Origin: Candidatus Saccharimonadota bacterium
GTDB lineage: Bacteria > Patescibacteriota > Saccharimonadia > Saccharimonadales > Saccharimonadaceae
Direction of reading: 5' to 3'
Length of the DNA stretch: 64,000 nt
Assembly (NCBI GenBank): GCA_017545525.1
Contig: JAFWMT010000007.1
Coordinates: 111,846-175,845, forward strand
Shown here: in pieces, positions 46,013 to 55,182 of the stretch
Layout: every line of letters starts with the position of its first letter
Numbering within the stretch: the stretch's first letter is position 1
Notes under the pieces: model-generated
The model's input: the letters and a program-made list of their open reading frames with translations, nothing else
Told to the model about the DNA's origin: nothing
Databases searched by the model: none
Position numbers and translations under genes: made by a program

Positions 46013-49000
46013 TTAAAACTTTCGATTCTTTCTAATTCTTCTTAAAGCAACCATTCTTCCGAAGATAACGACCACAACCACCGCCGACACCCCAGTCGCA
46101 ACTGCCCCGCCAGCCACGCCAGTAAACGTACCAGTATCGGCCGTCCCTGGATTCTCTTCCTCACTACCTGGCACTACAGGATTATCAACCGTAAATGTAG
46201 TTCTCGCTATTCCGCCATCGTTAAAGAGTACCGCTAAACTATGTTCACCTAATGCTAAACTATCCATATACGCTTTCTTAAATCTAATCACCGTACTATT
46301 ACTCCAAGAATCATAATTGCTCGCGTCTACTAGAACACCATCTACATAAACCTTACCACCTTCCTCAAACAGTGCATAATCCGCATTGATTTCAAACAAC
46401 GCCGAGCCGTCTTCGTCTATTATGTATTCTTGACCTGCTCCCTCAATCACTTCATATTCATTAGTGTACCCAAGTACTAATATCGTCACATTCGCACTAT
46501 TATAATTCTCCGCATCGCCATTCTTCGTATAAGTCGCCGCATACTCATTCATCCCGACAGTCACAACCGCAGAATTATCAACCCAGCTTAACCCTTCCGG
46601 TAAATCGCCAAGTTCCGCTAAAGTCTTCCCGACTTCCGCCGTTAAATCTGTAGGCACATTCCCCGGCTCGCCCGATTCAGCTTTGCTAATCGTAAACGAG
46701 CCATTAGTGATCGGAATATAGTAGTTACTATTGTATCCCGAAGCTACACCGAATGTATAATCACCAGCACCAATGAAATTACCATGCTCTATTATGTAAT
46801 AATCGTCAGTCGTAAACGTTACTTGTTCACCACCTACCGTACCAGTTACGGTCGGTACTGGTTCTAAGGCAGAACCCGTATAAGTTTGTGCCGACGCCGT
46901 TACTGTTACATTTTCAACCGGCGCAGCTGAAATTGTAAATTCTAACGCTGGAAGCGAACCAGTATAATTACCAGTACCAGTAATCGTTGCAGTCGCAGTT
47001 CCCGCATTTACATTGCCGCTATAACTAATTGTATAATCAGTTCCAGCGGTCAAATCAGTTTCCTTCGTACCATCACCATTTAAATCTACCGCCACAGACG
47101 CCGTCGGTTCTTTCGCCGAACCATCATATGTATAAGCTGAATTACTTAACGCCGCGGATGTATTATCGGCTCCTAAGGTAAAGGCAGAAATTGTTGCGCT
47201 CCCAGCTGTTTCTGCCGTCTTAGAATTACTATCAAATTGATACAATTCATAGGCATCATCGTCGAGTTTAATTCGCACAAATACATTATTATAATCACCT
47301 ACATTGGCACTCAAGAAATGTGTATCGTCGATACTAAACCCATCCCCGACTAACAAATCGTTATCTGAAAGCGTCGCATCCGTCACCGTCGCATCAGTAG
47401 TTCCATCATAAGTCTTATTAGAAACCGTTACGTTAGAAATCGTCACCGTCTTCTTACCTACAACTATATGATAGCTAGCCATACCCTCTGCATACTCATC
47501 AGTCTCTGCTGCTCTCGCAATAATATTAGCTTCGCCTACTCCATGAATCGTCACTTCACCACTATTCTCATCTACTGTTGCAACAGGCGTATTACTAGAA
47601 GTATACGTAATCGCGCCATCACCGGTTGACGTTGCAGTATAGGTAAAGTTTGCATCACCATAAGCTTTCTCAACGTCACCAACCACATCATTAAACTCAA
47701 CAGTCTGTTCAAGTTTCGCAACAATATTAATGTCTTTCACTGCCACACCAGTATAGTTATTGCGTCCTTCTACAGCTATATGTACAGTGTGTTCCACTAT
47801 GCCATCATTCCCAGTTATTTCCATCACATAATCGCAATTTGTATCGAGAGCATCTTCGCACTTCACTAAATCGGATCCATCCACATTAATACTAATGTCA
47901 TCATCATTCAGAATACGTCCTTCTATAATCGAATTTGGCGCAACCAAATTAGTATCATTAATTCCTCGCGGTTCAATCGTAAAGTCAATCGTTACTGGAA
48001 CATCTGCAGTCGTATAATTACCTTTACCTGTAACCGTTACATGTCCAGTTCCGACACTTGTATTATTATTATACGATACATCGTAGCTATCAAAACCTAA
48101 TGTCGTATCACCACCATGCGTATAAGCTCTCACTCTCACTTCCGGCTCTACACCATTAGGATTATAACCATAAGTTCCGCTTCCAAGTAGTTCAACGTTA
48201 TCTCTTATTAGACGGTAAGGTAAAATAGTACCAGTCGTATTAAATACTCCTGAACCCAAATCATAATGTTCGACCGCACCGCCTCTTAAACTCACATTGA
48301 CATGCAAAGCTTTATTTTCGCCAGCATCCGCATCATCAAATTCCGCCGTCGCTTCATAGTCCTCATTATTTAAGTCCCAATCCTCAAAAGTCACACCAGT
48401 CACAACCGCATCAGTTGTATATCCATCATAATACTTATCCTCAATCGTCACGCCCGTGATATTAAGCGGTCGTTTTAAGACATGCACTGTATAACAGGAT
48501 CTAGTTTCAGCATAATTATCAGTTCCATTCACCCAAGCACAAATCTCCACATCACCAGGATCACCTACTCCTACTAAATCTGAATCCGGAATTGTATGTG
48601 CAATACTGCCTGGATGTTCGGACTCTCCATCATCCGGATGATATTCTCTTATCGTACCATCTCCCGTCGTTACATTCATCGTCACCGTAAAATCGTCATC
48701 ACCATAATACTTCGTAATTCCTTCTTCGCCAATTTCCTTCCCATCGCCATCATAGAAAGTCACCACCTGGTCCGGTTTATCCGTCGGCTCACCCGGTTCA
48801 TCCGGTCCATGTGGTTCCTCATCCGGCTGCGACACATCCGTAATCGTCCCATCGTCATTAATTTGGTACCCATTCCCATGAAACACATCCTCCTCCCCTG
48901 TATATTCCACATAAATACTATGTCCTCCGTATTCGCCCTCACCCAATTCGCTACTATGTCTTTCAGGTCTACCACTATTTTTATCGGTTATATTAAACAC

Positions 49001-51490
49001 TAACTCCATATAATCGATTTCATCAAATGCATCAGTATATGCCAAATTATATTCATAGCCAGCATTTAATTCCGCCCCATTCACTACCACCGAATTATCC
49101 AATCCCGACAAATCCACAGGTTCAGTATATGGATAATCTTCCTCGTGTTCATTTTCTGCATGATGGAATCCTTCATAGCTTACCCATAATCTATACTCTT
49201 CCGCATCCTCAAACCCTACTCCAGTCAAGGTCGCCGTCGCATCTGTATTTCTTGCTAAGCGATATTCCGTTCTTCCCATTTGCATAAACGAATCACTATC
49301 AGCCGTAAATTTAAACGATTCTACTTTTGGCTCATCTGTAAATGCTATATAATCTCGTGACACGATTACTATTTTATTATTAATCGTAATAGCTAAAGTA
49401 TAAAGTACGCCCTCCGATTCAGCACTAGGTTCCGCAATACTTACAGAAAGATCCTCTCTATTTAATTCACTTCCAGACACCACTCCTTCTTCAATCTTCG
49501 TTCCAGCCGACGCCGACCATCCACTCTCAGTATTACCATTGTAATAAACTGCATAATTGTAATTCAAACTCTCATCAAAACCACTACCACGATAATGCAA
49601 AGTAGCACCCTTACTCTCATCAAGCGATGTTTTCCTTACAGTTGCTCCAGATCCCGTCAGATATGGACCAGTTCCCATACCATCGCCACTACCAATCGCA
49701 ACCACTTCACCGCCCGCATATGTCATTACCGAGTCAACCCATCCATCATACATACAATACAACCACCCCTTTAATTCTAAGTCGTCGATTTCCAAACTAA
49801 ATTCGTGTGATTCGTCGTATCCTGTAGGGCTTTCGTCCGGATCGAACTCCGGCGGCGTAATCGTTAAACCTTCCAACGCGAACTCATAACCCGCATTTAA
49901 TTCCGCCCCAGTAACCGTAAATGATTCGTTGTATATTTCACCTCCCAAATCCGATACCCTCGCTCGTATAGTATAAGTCTGTTCATCACTGTATCTTTCA
50001 CCATCGATTCGCACTACCAAAGGACGCTCCGCATCATGCAACTTCGGATTTATCACATCGCTAACTGACTCACCATTCGAATAAAGCATTGACACTCCGC
50101 AACGTGGAATATTTTCATCTTCGTAATAATTAATCTTGAAAGAATCGCTATTATCACGACTTGGACCATAGTTTTCATAGAATATCTTCTGCGAACCATT
50201 ATCTGTATCCGTTCCCGACGTGTTCACTCTAAAATTTAACGTAAGTGGTGAATTCTCAGAAAAACCATATCCACTTGAAATCGTTAATATCACACCCTGC
50301 TGCTCTAATTCCTCACCAGTCGCCATCACTGGTGTATCAGAAGATAACCAGCCCCCTCTTTCGCCATACATACTATATGATAAATAATAATTCATTTCAG
50401 CAGTCGCCCTAGTAGCATGTAGTCTAACGGTTAAAGGTTGTACGTCATTCGCTCTAAAGGTATACTTGCGCGACCATTCATTACTTTCTTCTTCCGGTTG
50501 TATAACAATACCATTCTGGCTAATCTCGTCAACAATAATATCACCAAGAGCCACAAAACTCGGATCTGCCACCCTGAAATAAAGATAAACATATTCACTA
50601 TCACTATATGAATCAGAAGGACTTAAGGAAATAGAAGCAGAAATATGCTTATCAGCCAAATTCAATCTTAATTCCCGTGTTTCTGTCTTTTCGGTAGCAT
50701 CAGCCTTAAACGAATAATGATTATTTCCTACACTTGCCGAATATTCCTTCCCCACTACTAAATTCTTGAATTTATAAGTTACTTCTACCGGAGCATTATA
50801 ATCATCCAATCGAAACTCATTTATTGTTTGCAACGTATTTTGCGCCTCTTCCCAAGTCGTCGCTTGTCTTCCTACGGTATCTAAAAATACATCCTCACCA
50901 TTCTGCATCACTGACATAATCTCAATACTTCTACTCCCTACTCTTTCTGGACGAACTATCAACGTCTTATGACAGTTTTTTTCCCAATTCTCTTCATAAA
51001 ATGTAACATACATTTTGTATTCATTCGCATTTATTATAACCCGACAATGCTCCTCGCCTTCTTCGAATTCACATTTAGTACTATCTTCCATGTATACACT
51101 TGGTCTTTCTTCGTTATAAATAACTTGACCATTTAGTTCGGATGTAAGTGTTTGATCACCAAAAATTTTATATGTTTTCCCTTCTTCCATACCATCTACG
51201 AGAACACCGACTCGTACTTTATCAGCACTATTCGCCACTGAAAAATAATAATCTCCAAAATCACCTGTGTTTTCATTGTAAATGTATTCATTCCATATTG
51301 GCGCAAGTTCCATTCCGTTCTGTTCTACCGATCTAATCGTAAAGGTCAATCCATCACCCGCCACCGTCCAATTTTCCCCCTCTAACGCTTTCACCAATTT
51401 ATTACCTATTAACCCAAATGCTGCGCCAAAAGCTATTAAAAAGGCCAGCAAAAAATTTCCCCACCTTATTCTCCTCCTTTTTATTCTCAT
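46013..51490 (-). CDS. Giant repetitive surface protein, 1825 aa, with LPxTG-like end
   Basis: A basic N-terminus and signal helix (about 12-35) lead to a first half of repeated beta-domains marked by GAELNAGYE-type blocks. The second half has Ig-like (Big), YDG-type (KYYDGYTTDAVVTG, KTYDGTTDATVTD) and MBG-like modules (GNYTTADV, GTGNYTGSL) in tandem. It ends in a stalk domain shared with the MBL protein, then an ADTGTFTG segment, a hydrophobic helix and a basic tail. It is probably an adhesin projecting from the cell. The start follows an AAGGAG ribosome-binding site and a strong promoter. Cysteines are few. Confidence 0.82.
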   Translation of the reverse strand: MRIKRRRIRWGNFLLAFLIAFGAAFGLIGNKLVKALEGENWTVAGDGLTFTIRSVEQNGMELAPIWNEYIYNENTGDFGDYYFSVANSADKVRVGVLVDGMEEGKTYKIFGDQTLTSELNGQVIYNEERPSVYMEDSTKCEFEEGEEHCRVIINANEYKMYVTFYEENWEKNCHKTLIVRPERVGSRSIEIMSVMQNGEDVFLDTVGRQATTWEEAQNTLQTINEFRLDDYNAPVEVTYKFKNLVVGKEYSASVGNNHYSFKADATEKTETRELRLNLADKHISASISLSPSDSYSDSEYVYLYFRVADPSFVALGDIIVDEISQNGIVIQPEEESNEWSRKYTFRANDVQPLTVRLHATRATAEMNYYLSYSMYGERGGWLSSDTPVMATGEELEQQGVILTISSGYGFSENSPLTLNFRVNTSGTDTDNGSQKIFYENYGPSRDNSDSFKINYYEDENIPRCGVSMLYSNGESVSDVINPKLHDAERPLVVRIDGERYSDEQTYTIRARVSDLGGEIYNESFTVTGAELNAGYEFALEGLTITPPEFDPDESPTGYDESHEFSLEIDDLELKGWLYCMYDGWVDSVMTYAGGEVVAIGSGDGMGTGPYLTGSGATVRKTSLDESKGATLHYRGSGFDESLNYNYAVYYNGNTESGWSASAGTKIEEGVVSGSELNREDLSVSIAEPSAESEGVLYTLAITINNKIVIVSRDYIAFTDEPKVESFKFTADSDSFMQMGRTEYRLARNTDATATLTGVGFEDAEEYRLWVSYEGFHHAENEHEEDYPYTEPVDLSGLDNSVVVNGAELNAGYEYNLAYTDAFDEIDYMELVFNITDKNSGRPERHSSELGEGEYGGHSIYVEYTGEEDVFHGNGYQINDDGTITDVSQPDEEPHGPDEPGEPTDKPDQVVTFYDGDGKEIGEEGITKYYGDDDFTVTMNVTTGDGTIREYHPDDGESEHPGSIAHTIPDSDLVGVGDPGDVEICAWVNGTDNYAETRSCYTVHVLKRPLNITGVTIEDKYYDGYTTDAVVTGVTFEDWDLNNEDYEATAEFDDADAGENKALHVNVSLRGGAVEHYDLGSGVFNTTGTILPYRLIRDNVELLGSGTYGYNPNGVEPEVRVRAYTHGGDTTLGFDSYDVSYNNNTSVGTGHVTVTGKGNYTTADVPVTIDFTIEPRGINDTNLVAPNSIIEGRILNDDDISINVDGSDLVKCEDALDTNCDYVMEITGNDGIVEHTVHIAVEGRNNYTGVAVKDINIVAKLEQTVEFNDVVGDVEKAYGDANFTYTATSTGDGAITYTSSNTPVATVDENSGEVTIHGVGEANIIARAAETDEYAEGMASYHIVVGKKTVTISNVTVSNKTYDGTTDATVTDATLSDNDLLVGDGFSIDDTHFLSANVGDYNNVFVRIKLDDDAYELYQFDSNSKTAETAGSATISAFTLGADNTSAALSNSAYTYDGSAKEPTASVAVDLNGDGTKETDLTAGTDYTISYSGNVNAGTATATITGTGNYTGSLPALEFTISAAPVENVTVTASAQTYTGSALEPVPTVTGTVGGEQVTFTTDDYYIIEHGNFIGAGDYTFGVASGYNSNYYIPITNGSFTISKAESGEPGNVPTDLTAEVGKTLAELGDLPEGLSWVDNSAVVTVGMNEYAATYTKNGDAENYNSANVTILVLGYTNEYEVIEGAGQEYIIDEDGSALFEINADYALFEEGGKVYVDGVLVDASNYDSWSNSTVIRFKKAYMDSLALGEHSLAVLFNDGGIARTTFTVDNPVVPGSEEENPGTADTGTFTGVAGGAVATGVSAVVVVVIFGRMVALRRIRKNRKF

Positions 51491-51513
51491 GAAAACATAC
51501 TCCTTATGTTTTC

Positions 51514-51542
51514 ATTATATAGTCATAAACACTTTTTGTAAA
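51514..51542 (-). promoter_or_regulatory. Strong promoter of the giant surface protein
   Basis: The minus strand has TTTACA, 17 bases, TATAAT, then GAAAACATAAGGAG leading to the ATG. It is the best match to a vegetative promoter seen in the window. Confidence 0.75.
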
Positions 51543-51555
51543 TAATGAAATAAAA

Positions 51556-51650
51556 GTTTTAAACTATTTTTTCTTGGAGCATAATGAGATTTAGACCAGA
51601 TTTCTAAATTATAAGTTCTGCTACTCAACAATGAAAAAATAGTTTAAAAC
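51556..51650. repeat. Long inverted repeat/large hairpin between RNase J and surface protein genes
   Basis: GTTTTAAACTATTTTTTC (51556-51573) and GAAAAAATAGTTTAAAAC (51633-51650) are perfect 18-base inverse copies around 59 bases. Inside, ATTTAGA and TCTAAAT can pair again. The outer arm ends four bases before the RNase J stop codon. It may be a 3' UTR structure, an inefficient terminator or a small palindromic insertion. Confidence 0.6.
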
Positions 51651-51653
51651 CTC

Positions 51654-53822
51654 CTATACTTTATTTATAACTGGAATCACAATCGGCGTATGCCCCGTCG
51701 CATCAAACAAAATATGCGTAATATCTTCTTTTATTTCTTCTTTCAAAACTTTCATCTCCGGGTCAGTCGAAATTGACTTGTCCGTCTTTTGACGTAGATA
51801 ATGCCGTATTTTCCCAATCAACTCTTCTGAATTATCTAAATAAATAAATGCTCGTGAAACAATATCCGGTGTCTTCATTAAATGACCAGTCTTTTTCGAC
51901 ATTGTTAACACAATTACAAAAATCCCTTCCCTAGAAATATGAATTCGGTCTTTTACTACCGCCTCATGTACCGGCTGGTCCGCATCGTCATAAAGTTTAT
52001 TCCCAACTTGAATTCGCCCCGCCTTTCGAATCGTTTTATTCGGCATCAGCTCAATAATATCTCCGTCATCCGGCAATAATATTCTATCTCGCTGAATCCC
52101 AATTACATTTTCCGCCATCTCCGCATTATGTTCAAGCATGTAAAACTCGCCATGATATGGTATATAATTCGTCGGATGTAAACGATTGACGAAATCGACA
52201 TGATCCTCAAAATACGCATGCCCAGATAAATGTAACGGTCCAATATTCGTCAAATGTGTCTTACCATTCTGAATTACTTGCGCCCCTTCGCGTAGTAACC
52301 CATCTACCGTAGATACAACGTGCGGTTCATTTCCAGGTATCGGATTCGAAGAAAACACAATCGTATCCGTAGATTTAATCTTAATATACTTATGTGCTCC
52401 TGTTACCATCCGATTCAAAACCGCATTTAATTCACCCTGCGAACCAGTACAAACAATACAAACTTTTTCATCCGGAAGCTTAATAATATCTTCCATCTTG
52501 CATATCGTATCTTTTGGCACTTTAATCGATTTCGCTCGAAGCGCTACTTCTACGTTATTGATCATCGAAAAACCCGAAAACGCGACTTTTCGTCCTCTCG
52601 CAGCAGCTTCTTTTAGAATCAACTCAATTCTCGAAATTTGCGAAGAAAAACACGAAATAATTACGCGTCCTCCGACGTAATGATCCATTACCTTACCCAA
52701 ATTCTCGCCTACATCATATTCCGAATGCGGATGTCGCCCTGGCGAGTCAATATTCGTCGATTCATTAAACAATAAGTCCACGCCTTCCTTCGTCACAATC
52801 TCATCAATTCGTTCATAATCCGTCTGCGTCCCCATCGGTTTTTCTTCATATCGCCAGTCACCCGAGAAATAAATCAATCCATTTGGTGTCCTTACTACAA
52901 TTGCCGTATTTCCAGGAATCGAATGTAAAGTATGAATAAATTCGACCGAAAAATGTTCTGAAACCTGAATTTTCTCATGCTTTAACGGATCAACCGTACA
53001 ATAATTCATTTCCGGCACTTCTTCTAATTCCGTCATCTGCTTCTTAATCATCCCTATTGTAAAATCCGTTCCGTAAATCGGCGTCAAATGCGAAAATTTC
53101 GGTAATAAATGCTTACACGCCCCAATATGATCTAGATGTGCGTGCGTAAACAAAATCGCCTTTACTTTCGTAATATTATCCTCTAAATATTTAATATCTG
53201 GTATTAAATAATTTACCCCAGGATAGTCTTCCCCCGCAAACAATACCCCCATATCTATCACAATCATTTCCGATTTATATTCCAAAATCGTCATATTCTT
53301 ACCAATTCCAAATTCTCCAACCCCACCAATCGGAATAATCCTCACCGCCTCTGGATCCGGTCGCATCTGTTTTAATTTCGCATTCGTAATCTGTTCCCCG
53401 TTATATCCGTTATAGCGCGATTTATTTACTGGAATACCAATAATATGCTGTGTCGCTTGAGCGTTTACATCTTGTGAAAGCATTCTCTGATGATGCACCA
53501 TATCACCTTTTTTTACTGACACGGACAAATTCACTTTTCTCTGTTCCGCCTCTAATTTAGCCTGAGACTTTGCACTGGCTTTTTCCGCTTTTGCGCTCTT
53601 TTTACTAGCACTTTTGTTCTGTGAGGCCTTTTTTGACCCTTTTGAGCCATTTTTAGTCAAACTAGACTTAGAGCCGACCAAATCTGCATCTTTCCCTCCA
53701 GGCTTAAAATTTGAGTTAAAATTCCGATTTTGTGCCTCTTCGAACTGCCTTTTGATATCTGGCAGTCTCTCAGCCCTCGATTTTAAAAGCCGGGCACGCC
53801 TCTGTTCTTCATTTAAATTCAT
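51654..53822 (-). CDS. rnj: Ribonuclease J
   Basis: This 722-residue metallo-beta-lactamase/beta-CASP ribonuclease has IPIGGVGEFGIGKN, the zinc motif THAHLDHIGA, the FSGDWRYEE segment, the beta-CASP motifs (VCTGSQGE) and a LSGHAYFEDH late histidine motif. RNase J does 5'-3' exonuclease and endonuclease steps of mRNA decay and rRNA maturation. Compared with the usual 555 residues it has an N-terminal extension of about 150 residues rich in Lys, Ser, Ala and Asn, likely disordered and RNA-binding. A TATAAT at 53863-53868 and an AAAGGA ribosome-binding site precede the ATG. Confidence 0.94.
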   Translation of the reverse strand: MNLNEEQRRARLLKSRAERLPDIKRQFEEAQNRNFNSNFKPGGKDADLVGSKSSLTKNGSKGSKKASQNKSASKKSAKAEKASAKSQAKLEAEQRKVNLSVSVKKGDMVHHQRMLSQDVNAQATQHIIGIPVNKSRYNGYNGEQITNAKLKQMRPDPEAVRIIPIGGVGEFGIGKNMTILEYKSEMIVIDMGVLFAGEDYPGVNYLIPDIKYLEDNITKVKAILFTHAHLDHIGACKHLLPKFSHLTPIYGTDFTIGMIKKQMTELEEVPEMNYCTVDPLKHEKIQVSEHFSVEFIHTLHSIPGNTAIVVRTPNGLIYFSGDWRYEEKPMGTQTDYERIDEIVTKEGVDLLFNESTNIDSPGRHPHSEYDVGENLGKVMDHYVGGRVIISCFSSQISRIELILKEAAARGRKVAFSGFSMINNVEVALRAKSIKVPKDTICKMEDIIKLPDEKVCIVCTGSQGELNAVLNRMVTGAHKYIKIKSTDTIVFSSNPIPGNEPHVVSTVDGLLREGAQVIQNGKTHLTNIGPLHLSGHAYFEDHVDFVNRLHPTNYIPYHGEFYMLEHNAEMAENVIGIQRDRILLPDDGDIIELMPNKTIRKAGRIQVGNKLYDDADQPVHEAVVKDRIHISREGIFVIVLTMSKKTGHLMKTPDIVSRAFIYLDNSEELIGKIRHYLRQKTDKSISTDPEMKVLKEEIKEDITHILFDATGHTPIVIPVINKV

Positions 53823-53900
53823 AATTTTCCTTTTTTATTACAAGTCAATAAACAGTACCTCTATTATACTAAATCTCTTGCTTTTTTGCAACCCATTTGT

Positions 53901-53906
53901 TATAAT
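53901..53906 (+). promoter_or_regulatory. -10 box of nusA
   Basis: TATAAT, about 64 bases before the nusA ATG. The transcript would begin near 53913, just before the leader hairpin. Confidence 0.6.
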
Positions 53907-53922
53907 AAAACTATACAGATTT

Positions 53923-53952
53923 AACCGACTCTTGAGATAGAGGCGGTTTTTT
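53923..53952 (+). promoter_or_regulatory. Terminator-like hairpin in the nusA leader (possible attenuator)
   Basis: AACCG and CTCT pair with AGAG and CGGTT across one A-G mismatch and a 6-base loop, followed directly by six T. It lies between the nusA promoter and its ribosome-binding site, so it can stop transcription before the gene. Because NusA itself stimulates termination, autoregulation is a natural reading. Confidence 0.6.
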
Positions 53953-53969
53953 AGTTGAAAGGAGTGAAA

Positions 53970-55076
53970 ATGGAAAATCTAGACCTAAAACAAATGTCTG
54001 CCATGGTCGATATCATCGCAGAAGAAAAAGGTTTACCGAAAGAAACTGTATTAAATGTTATTGAACAGGCTATTGCTGCTGCTTGGCGTAAAGACAACGG
54101 CGATCGCGACATGAACGTTCGTGCCGTCTTGAATACAAAAACCGGTGCTGCCGATGTTTTCGTCGCACGCGAAGTAATCGAAGATGGGTTAGCTTATAAT
54201 CCTTCGACCGAAATCCCTCTCGCCGAAGCGAAAAAAGGCTCAAAAATCGGCGACGTCGTTGAAGAAAAATACAAAGTTACTAGCTTTGGGCGTGTTGCCG
54301 CTGGAACTGCTAAACAAGTTGTCATCCAACGTCTTCGTGAGGCCGAAAACGATGCTGTCTTAATCGCCTTTGAAGACAAAATCGGTACTATTGTAACCGG
54401 AACTATTTCTCGCGTCGAACCGAAACTCGTCCGTGTCGACCTCGGCCGTGCTTCCGGTATCATGCCTCGCAGTGAACAAATCGACGGCGAATATTATAAT
54501 GTTGGTTCAAGAATCAAAGTTTACATTAAAAACATTGAGCGCAACGATCGCGGTGCTCAACTCATTTTGTCACGTGGTTCCGCTGAATTTATCGAATGCC
54601 TCTTCCGCCAGGAAGTTCCTGAACTCGAAAACAACACCGTTGAAATTAAAGGTATTGCTAGGGAAGCCGGTCGTCGTACCAAAATCGCGGTCTTCGCTAC
54701 CGTACCAGGTATCGATCCAGTCGGCACTTTCGTCGGTGGTCGTGGCGTCCGCGTCGGTGCAGTCATGAATGAAGTTGGCGAAAAAGAGAAAATTGATATT
54801 ATCACTTGGAGCGACAATGCTTCAGAATATATCCGTGAAGCTCTTTCCCCTGCCGAAATCATGAAAGTTGAAATCGACGGCAAGAAAGCCAAAGTCTACG
54901 TTTCCGAAGACCAACAATCTATCGCCATCGGCAAACAGGGCCAAAACGTCCGTCTAGCTTCTAAGCTCACCGGCTACGATATTGATATCGTACTCCAAGC
55001 CGCTACCAAAAAGAAGAAGAAACAAAACGTTGAAGATTCTCTTCTCTCCGCACTCGAAGAAACTAGCGAAGAATAA
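53970..55076 (+). CDS. nusA: Transcription termination/antitermination factor NusA
   Basis: The start is the ATG at 53970 with AAAGGAG upstream, giving 368 residues; an upstream in-frame TTG overlaps the ribosome-binding site and is not used. The protein has the RNA polymerase-binding N-terminal domain (about 1-105), an S1 domain (about 130-205, GTISRVEPKLVRVDLG), and two KH domains (VGTFVGGRGVRVGAV and QSIAIGKQGQNVRLAS). It lacks the C-terminal acidic repeats of E. coli NusA, as most bacteria do. It controls pausing, termination and rRNA antitermination. Confidence 0.95.
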   Translation: MENLDLKQMSAMVDIIAEEKGLPKETVLNVIEQAIAAAWRKDNGDRDMNVRAVLNTKTGAADVFVAREVIEDGLAYNPSTEIPLAEAKKGSKIGDVVEEKYKVTSFGRVAAGTAKQVVIQRLREAENDAVLIAFEDKIGTIVTGTISRVEPKLVRVDLGRASGIMPRSEQIDGEYYNVGSRIKVYIKNIERNDRGAQLILSRGSAEFIECLFRQEVPELENNTVEIKGIAREAGRRTKIAVFATVPGIDPVGTFVGGRGVRVGAVMNEVGEKEKIDIITWSDNASEYIREALSPAEIMKVEIDGKKAKVYVSEDQQSIAIGKQGQNVRLASKLTGYDIDIVLQAATKKKKKQNVEDSLLSALEETSEE

Positions 55077-55086
55077 TCATCTGTGC

Positions 55087-55092
55087 TATAAT
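55087..55092 (+). promoter_or_regulatory. -10 box of ahcY
   Basis: TATAAT preceded by TGC, 90 bases before the ahcY ATG, giving a long leader that starts next to a 10-base-pair hairpin. Confidence 0.6.
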
Positions 55093-55102
55093 AGTAGCAA
55101 TT

Positions 55103-55130
55103 GAAAATTGGGGCAAAAGTCCCAATTTTC
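55103..55130 (+). promoter_or_regulatory. Hairpin at the 5' end of the ahcY leader
   Basis: GAAAATTGGG pairs perfectly with CCCAATTTTC around an 8-base loop. It lies just after the predicted start site, and only a short T-run follows, so it may be a 5' stabiliser, a weak nusA terminator or part of a regulatory leader. I could not match it to the SAH riboswitch. Confidence 0.5.
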
Positions 55131-55182
55131 TAGTACATTTAACATTTTCGAGATGATGTTTATGCACACATGGAGGTGAAAA

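Noticed and set aside
51556..51650. CRISPR repeat or tracrRNA-like element
   Set aside because: There are only two inverse copies, no direct repeat-spacer series and no cas genes nearby.
53955..53969. TTG start five codons upstream of the nusA ATG
   Set aside because: It lies in the ribosome-binding site AAAGGAG that serves the ATG at 53970.
55103..55182. SAH riboswitch in front of ahcY
   Set aside because: The leader has a simple hairpin and I could not find the conserved pseudoknot-forming core, so the name is not supported.
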